DNA of 64,000 nt from Bacteroidota bacterium. GTDB taxonomy: Bacteria; Bacteroidota; Bacteroidia; Bacteroidales; JACABE01. The stretch covers positions 1 to 64,000 of the forward strand of contig JACABE010000011.1 in the NCBI GenBank assembly GCA_013377005.1, written 5' to 3'. Made by a program: the position numbers and the translations under genes. The notes below the pieces were generated by a model that searched no databases, had not been told where the DNA came from, and was given only the letters and a program-made list of their open reading frames with translations. Below, in pieces: positions 59,597 through 64,000 of the stretch (its first letter is position 1; the number at the start of each line of letters is the position of its first letter).

Positions 59597-60289
59597 ATGC
59601 ATTTAAAATCCTATTTAAAACTTTATAAAAAGAAAGAATGTAGAAGACCTACAGTAATAGGGTGGTTTATCTTATTGATATTTATCGTATTTATATTCTC
59701 ATTTTTAGGACATAATGCATATTCTTTTTTAGCTATCACAAATCCCGTAGTTTCTAAAATAATAGTTATTGAAGGGCATATACCTGATTATGCAATAGAT
59801 AGTGCTAAAGTTATTATCGCCAAGAATAAGGATTCTTTAATATTTACTTCAGGAGTTCCAATGATTCAAGGAAGTTACCTATGCGGATATAAAAACTATG
59901 CTGAATTAACTGCAGCGTCCCTTATTTCTGTTGGCATTGATTCATCAAGTATAATTATAGTTCCTTGTAATCCAAAACAAAAAGACAGAACCTACGAAAC
60001 TGCTTTAGCATTAAATCGCAGATTCCAGATGATGAATCTTACCGAAGAATACTTTAATATTCTGACTTCAGTTACTCATGCAAGGCGAACACGGCTTTTT
60101 TTTCAACTTGTTTTTGGTGAAAAGTGGAAGATAGGGATAATATCTATCACTGCAACAAATTATGATACAAAAAAATGGTGGACATCCAGCTTTGGTTTAA
60201 GAGCTGTAATTTATGAAGGAATAGCATTGATGTATGCAAAATTCTTTTTTTACACTAAAAATACTGATGACAATGCGAATAGGAATTGA
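59597..60289 (+). CDS. YdcF/ElyC-like (DUF218) membrane protein
   Basis: A 230-residue protein with one N-terminal TM helix (VIGWFILLIFIVFIFSFLGH) and a DUF218-type alpha/beta domain outside the membrane. The domain shows VVSKIIVIEGHIPDYAIDSA, LIFTSGVPMIQGSYLCGY, the conserved DRTYETALAL helix start (typical R-T/S-x-x-x-A), and TSVTHARRTRLFFQLVF. Relatives ElyC and SanA act in envelope homeostasis and undecaprenyl-phosphate-dependent polymer synthesis. It may thus support carrier-lipid use in this locus. It overlaps the next gene by 17 bases. Confidence 0.82.
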   Translation: MHLKSYLKLYKKKECRRPTVIGWFILLIFIVFIFSFLGHNAYSFLAITNPVVSKIIVIEGHIPDYAIDSAKVIIAKNKDSLIFTSGVPMIQGSYLCGYKNYAELTAASLISVGIDSSSIIIVPCNPKQKDRTYETALALNRRFQMMNLTEEYFNILTSVTHARRTRLFFQLVFGEKWKIGIISITATNYDTKKWWTSSFGLRAVIYEGIALMYAKFFFYTKNTDDNANRN

Positions 60290-61421
60290 AGCTCAACGAA
60301 TTTTTCGTCCAAATAAACATGGGATGGAAATTGTGATTTTAGAAATAATTAAACAAATTCAACAAATTGATATTGAAAATGAGTATTTTATTTATGTTAG
60401 AAAAGATAAAGATGTTTGTTTAAAATCAACAAGAAATTTTACAATACGTGAAATTGAAGGGCAATCATTTGCCTGGTGGGAGCAAATAAGTCTGCCAAAA
60501 GCAGCAAAAAAAGATAAATGCCAAATTCTTCATTGTACTAGTAACACAGCGCCCTTATTCACAAATATTCCTATTATATTAACACTACATGATATTATAT
60601 ATCTTGAAAAAACATATTTTGCAATTGCATCAGGAAAAGGAAGTTTTTATCAGCGATATGGAAATTTATACAGGAAATTTATTGTTCCAAGAATTATCAA
60701 CAAATGTAAGAAGATAGTAACTGTATCTTATTCTGAAAAAAAAATCATTGAAAATCATTTTAAGCATAATAATTTGAATTTAGAAGTGATTTACAATGCT
60801 GTAGATAAACGCTTTGAACACAAAGAAAACGTGGGCGAATTACTAAAACAATTGAATATTGTTAAGCCATTTGTTTTATTTCATGGTAATACCGACCCTA
60901 AAAAGAATACTGAAACCGTTATTAAAGCCATTTCACTTTTTAAACAAAAATATTTTTTTGATATTGAGTTTGTTATTACTGATTTAAAAATTGAATATCT
61001 ACAAAAACTAGCAAAAGAAATAAATAGTACTGAAATTCTTACTCAAATTAATCCTATTGGGTATATTTCAACTAAAAAAATGCCATTATTATATTCATCA
61101 TGTAAATTGTTTTTATATCCATCTCTTAGAGAAAGTTTTGGATTGCCTATTTTAGAAGCCATGTCATGCGGTGCACCTGTAATTACATCAAATACATACT
61201 GCATGCCGGAAATAGCAGGTGGTGCAGCATTCTTAACTAATCCAAAAGACCCTGAACAATTAGCCAATGCTATAGCTGAAATATTAAAAAATAATTCATT
61301 ACGAAATGAATTGATAGAAAAAGGCAATAAAAACATATTGCGTTTTTCATGGGAAAAAGCAGCAATAGAAACACTAAGAATATATAACAATATTTTAGCT
61401 AATTATTTGAATAATGCATAA
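60273..61421 (+). CDS. Family 4 glycosyltransferase
   Basis: A GT-B transferase of GT4. The start MRIGIEAQRIFRPNKHGMEI is the usual N-terminal opening with the acceptor-side Gly/His loop. TVSYSEKKIIENHF, VIYNAVDKRFEHKENVGELL, PFVLFHGNTDPKKNTETVIK (donor-domain G-x-x-x-x-K-N), and ESFGLPILEAMSCGAPVITS with the E-x7-E motif are visible. It adds a sugar to the lipid-linked unit in the cytosol. ATGs at 60267 and 60234 are alternatives; 60273 gives the family-typical start. It overlaps the YdcF-like gene by 17 bases, in a different frame. Confidence 0.92.
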   Translation: MRIGIEAQRIFRPNKHGMEIVILEIIKQIQQIDIENEYFIYVRKDKDVCLKSTRNFTIREIEGQSFAWWEQISLPKAAKKDKCQILHCTSNTAPLFTNIPIILTLHDIIYLEKTYFAIASGKGSFYQRYGNLYRKFIVPRIINKCKKIVTVSYSEKKIIENHFKHNNLNLEVIYNAVDKRFEHKENVGELLKQLNIVKPFVLFHGNTDPKKNTETVIKAISLFKQKYFFDIEFVITDLKIEYLQKLAKEINSTEILTQINPIGYISTKKMPLLYSSCKLFLYPSLRESFGLPILEAMSCGAPVITSNTYCMPEIAGGAAFLTNPKDPEQLANAIAEILKNNSLRNELIEKGNKNILRFSWEKAAIETLRIYNNILANYLNNA

Positions 61422-61440
61422 TTTAACATAAAAAATATTG

Positions 61441-61448
61441 TACTTTTG
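61441..61448 (+). promoter_or_regulatory. Candidate -7 element (TACTTTTG)
   Basis: Exact TAnnTTTG 56 bases before the glycosyltransferase gene at 61504, in an 82-base gap. No well-placed -33 TTTG was found. Confidence 0.33.
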
Positions 61449-61503
61449 AAGAAATAATCTGAGTAAAGGAAATTGCATAACACTTAATTAAAACAATATA
61501 TAA

Positions 61504-62697
61504 ATGCAAGGAAAAAATATCGTTATTACTGGCATACAACCATGGGATATTGAAATTGGTAGTAATTGCAAAAATATTGCACTGGAGTTCTCAAAAAAAA
61601 ACCGAGTACTATATATAAATGCTCCACTGGATAGAAATACGCTAAAATCAAAAAAAACCGACGTTAGTATTTTAAAACGATTGAAAATGCTTAGAGGTGA
61701 GATATCTTGCTATGAAAAGGTGAATGAAAATCTTACAGTTTTTTATCCAAACGTAATACTTGAATCTATTCAAAAAGCACCTCTGCTTTCAATCTTCAGA
61801 TGGCTTAATAAGATTAATAATAAAAGATTTGCTACTGAAATTAATAGGGCAATTAAAGAGAATGATTTTCATGACTTTTTGCATTTTAATGATAGTGATA
61901 TGTTTAGAAGCTTTTTCATGAAAGAATTGCTTAATCCTGTAATTAGTATTTATTATATTCGCGACAATCTTATTAAAAATCCTTACTGGAAAAAATATGG
62001 ACAGTTTCTAGAACCCGAATTAATTGCAAAATCAGATGTGGTAGTTACAAATTCTCTTTATTATGCTGATTATGCAAATAAATTTACTAAAAATGCATAT
62101 ATGGTAGGGCAGGGATGTGATATTTCAATTTATGATGAAGATAAAAACCATATTGAGATTGCAACAGAGCTAAAATCATTAAAAAATCCCATTATTGGTT
62201 ATATAGGGTTTTTAACTTCAAGAAGGCTGGATATTGATTTGGTTCGTTTGATTGCTCAAAAGCGTCCTGATTGGACTATTGTTTTAGTTGGACCCGAAGA
62301 TGCTAATTTTATTTCATCTGATTTGCATCAATTCGAGAATATTGTTTTTCTGGGTTCAAAAGCTGCGGAAGAACTACCTTCTTATACTAAGGGTTTTGAT
62401 GTATGTATCAATCCTCAAATTTTAAATGATGCTACTATAGGAAATTACCCTCGCAAAATAGATGAATACCTTGCAATGGGAAAACCAACCGTTGCAACAT
62501 GGACAAAGGCAATGGAATATTTTACAGATCATGTTTATCTTGCAAAAAGCCCTGAAGATTATATTGTTTTAATTGATAAAGCATTAAAAGAAAATAATGA
62601 AGATAAAAATAACTCAAGAAAAAAAATTGCAGCAGAACATACATGGGAAAACAATGTAGATGCAATTTATAATGCAATTTTAAAAATCAATCAATAA
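61504..62697 (+). CDS. GT-B glycosyltransferase (GT4-like)
   Basis: A 397-residue glycosyltransferase. The N-terminus opens [20 protein letters not shown], typical of GT1/GT4-like enzymes such as TuaH-type teichuronic acid transferases. LLHFNDS-like acceptor contacts (here [14 protein letters not shown]), [16 protein letters not shown], the donor half [34 protein letters not shown] and [16 protein letters not shown] follow, then [20 protein letters not shown] with the conserved E/K pair. It works in the cytosol on the lipid-linked unit. It is 11 bases before the acetyltransferase gene and probably co-transcribed with it. Confidence 0.9.
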   Translation: MQGKNIVITGIQPWDIEIGSNCKNIALEFSKKNRVLYINAPLDRNTLKSKKTDVSILKRLKMLRGEISCYEKVNENLTVFYPNVILESIQKAPLLSIFRWLNKINNKRFATEINRAIKENDFHDFLHFNDSDMFRSFFMKELLNPVISIYYIRDNLIKNPYWKKYGQFLEPELIAKSDVVVTNSLYYADYANKFTKNAYMVGQGCDISIYDEDKNHIEIATELKSLKNPIIGYIGFLTSRRLDIDLVRLIAQKRPDWTIVLVGPEDANFISSDLHQFENIVFLGSKAAEELPSYTKGFDVCINPQILNDATIGNYPRKIDEYLAMGKPTVATWTKAMEYFTDHVYLAKSPEDYIVLIDKALKENNEDKNNSRKKIAAEHTWENNVDAIYNAILKINQ

Positions 62698-62708
62698 AAC
62701 AGAATTTT

Positions 62709-63323
62709 ATGGGATTAATAGATCATATTAAATCTGATCCAAAGTGGAAAAAAAGAATTCTTTGGCTCATAGCTTCTCCTTACCGGGCAAGACCACGTTG
62801 GTATATTCGTTGGTTTGTTAATAAATTTTATCATAAACGTGGGAAACATTCCCTTATCAGATGGAGTGCCAGAGTTGATGTTTTTTTCTTTAAACGTTTC
62901 GACTTAGGCAAGTTTTCTACCATTGAAGATTATTGTGTAATTAATAATGGTGCTGGGGATGTAATCATAGGAGATAATTGCAGAGTCGGAATAGGAAGTG
63001 TTGTGTTAGGACCAGTTAGCATGGGAAATGGCTCAGGAATGGGGCAGCATGTTTTTATAGGAGGTTTTAATCATGGATATAAAGACGGTTCAAAAAACTC
63101 TAAACACCAATCACTCGATGTAAGAGGTGTTATTATTGAAGAGGAAGCGCATATAGGTGCAAATTCTGTTGTATTAGCTGGTGTAACTATCGGGAAAAGA
63201 AGTCAGATAGGAGCAGGGAGTGTTGTTACAAAGAATGTTCCTCCATTTTGTATTGCTGCAGGAAACCCCTGCAAGGTGATAAAACAATACAACTCTACTA
63301 GCGGAGAATGGGATAGAGTTTAA
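62709..63323 (+). CDS. Second left-handed beta-helix acetyltransferase (WcaF-like)
   Basis: A hexapeptide-repeat O-acetyltransferase (204 residues). The basic, aromatic N-terminus ([20 protein letters not shown]) precedes the beta-helix at ~85-195: [36 protein letters not shown]-type turns, [16 protein letters not shown] with the catalytic His, [20 protein letters not shown] and [20 protein letters not shown]. It differs clearly from the 54348 enzyme, so the locus has two acetylation steps or one step on each of two sugars. It lies 11 bases after the GT-B gene and 25 before the next GT2. Confidence 0.91.
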   Translation: MGLIDHIKSDPKWKKRILWLIASPYRARPRWYIRWFVNKFYHKRGKHSLIRWSARVDVFFFKRFDLGKFSTIEDYCVINNGAGDVIIGDNCRVGIGSVVLGPVSMGNGSGMGQHVFIGGFNHGYKDGSKNSKHQSLDVRGVIIEEEAHIGANSVVLAGVTIGKRSQIGAGSVVTKNVPPFCIAAGNPCKVIKQYNSTSGEWDRV

Positions 63324-63348
63324 TTTAAATCAAATAAAATATTATGAT

Positions 63349-64000
63349 ATGAAATATTTAGAAATATTATTTTGGTTTTTGGTATTTATTGTTTTTTATG
63401 CATACATCGGTTATGGTATATTATTAATCTTTTTAGTAAAAATTAAATCCATTTTTGTTAAGGACAAAAATTTATATTCAAAAGACTATGAACCAGAAGT
63501 AACATTGTTAATTGCCGCTTTCAATGAGAAGGATTATGTGGCTGCAAAAGTTAGAAATTCTCTCCAATTGGATTATCCCAAAAATAAACTTCATCTTGTA
63601 TGGGTAACCGACGGTTCTGATGATGGAACACCTGAGTTATTAGGTAATTATCCTGAAGTAACTGTATATCATGAATCAGCTCGCAATGGAAAAATAGGAG
63701 CTATTAATAGGGCTATGAAATTTGTTAATACTCCAATTGTGGTTTATTCTGATGCCAATACTATGTTGGGCGAAGATGCCATCAGACGTATAATTTATCT
63801 TTTTTCCAATTCTGAAATTGGTTGTGTTTCAGGTGAAAAAAGAATTGTATCTAAAGATGCAGATGCAGCTTCAGGTGCAGGAGAAGGTATTTACTGGAAA
63901 TATGAATCTTTATTAAAACGCTATGATTTTAGACTATATAGTGTAGTTGGTGCTGCGGGCGAATTGTTTGCCGTTCGTACAGAGCTCCATCAGGATGTTG
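63349..64000 (+). CDS. Family 2 membrane glycosyltransferase, cut by window end
   Basis: The gene runs off the right edge, with 217 codons visible. ATG at 63349 (MKYLEILFWF) gives an N-terminal TM helix (FLVFIVFYAYIGYGILLIFL). The GT-A domain then begins: EPEVTLLIAAFNEKDYVAAK, HLVWVTDGSDDGTPELL (D-G-S-D-D-G nucleotide motif), SARNGKIGAINRAMKF and VVYSDANTMLGEDAI (D-A-N metal site). VVGAAGELFAVRTEL is the acceptor loop of polymerising or large GT2 enzymes. It likely adds a sugar in the same pathway. An earlier ATG at 63344 stops at once. Confidence 0.88.
   Translation, partial: MKYLEILFWFLVFIVFYAYIGYGILLIFLVKIKSIFVKDKNLYSKDYEPEVTLLIAAFNEKDYVAAKVRNSLQLDYPKNKLHLVWVTDGSDDGTPELLGNYPEVTVYHESARNGKIGAINRAMKFVNTPIVVYSDANTMLGEDAIRRIIYLFSNSEIGCVSGEKRIVSKDADAASGAGEGIYWKYESLLKRYDFRLYSVVGAAGELFAVRTELHQDV

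Noticed and set aside
1-64000. tRNA or rRNA genes
   Set aside because: No T-loop-like GTTCRANTC context with matching acceptor arms and no conserved rRNA segments were noticed while reading; a covariance search would be decisive.

Overview
The window is from a Bacteroidota (Bacteroidetes) chromosome, most likely an environmental Bacteroidales-like lineage. The DNA is AT-rich. Two secreted proteins carry type IX secretion (T9SS) C-terminal sorting domains. Several promoters match the Bacteroidetes consensus TTTG-N19-21-TAnnTTTG. No rRNA, tRNA, phage, transposase, integrase or CRISPR array was recognised. The code is standard: TGA ends genes and TGG encodes Trp.

Bases 1-5500 hold a T9SS cargo protein, a NapH-like polyferredoxin and a run of small unrelated plus-strand genes (DUF1579-like, SRPBCC, DUF1801, a two-TM protein, a pyridoxamine-phosphate-oxidase-like protein, a HAD protein). 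A PAP2 phosphatase and an xdhC-xdhA-xdhB purine hydroxylase operon follow on the minus strand to about 11.1 kb.

Bases 11-21 kb look like accessory DNA. They hold an arsenate reductase, a triple-BON protein, three copies of a dispersed palindromic repeat, an exact 12 x 21-bp tandem repeat, a gene broken by an in-frame TGA, an isochorismatase-like enzyme, an attC-like long palindrome, a lipoprotein, a second T9SS protein, a coiled-coil repeat protein and an S9 peptidase.

Bases 21-45 kb are mostly housekeeping. They include a sixA-ppk1-ppx polyphosphate operon, a GT9 glycosyltransferase, a threonylcarbamoyl-AMP synthase, and dnaA with an LMW-PTP, a threonine dehydratase-like enzyme and an RsmI-like methylase. 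Further on are an M23/LysM peptidase, a LuxC-like reductase, a NamZ-type muramidase, an FtsX/LolC-like permease, a Gate-domain protein, a TPR protein and an SDR.

From 45.7 kb to the end lies an exopolysaccharide locus. It begins with a canonical response regulator followed by an initiating sugar phosphotransferase fused to a pseudo-receiver whose phospho-acceptor Asp is Glu. Next come a half-length TolC-like protein, a Wzz/Wzc-like protein with a degenerate, Tyr-less kinase domain, a Wzx flippase, a Wzy-like polymerase, and a 34-residue membrane protein overlapping a GT2 gene. Acetyltransferases, an asparagine-synthetase-like protein without the N-terminal Cys, an acyltransferase 3, a YdcF-like protein and several glycosyltransferases complete it; the last is cut by the window edge. 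Together they would start, build, decorate, flip, polymerise and export a surface polysaccharide, with the start step possibly under receiver-domain control.
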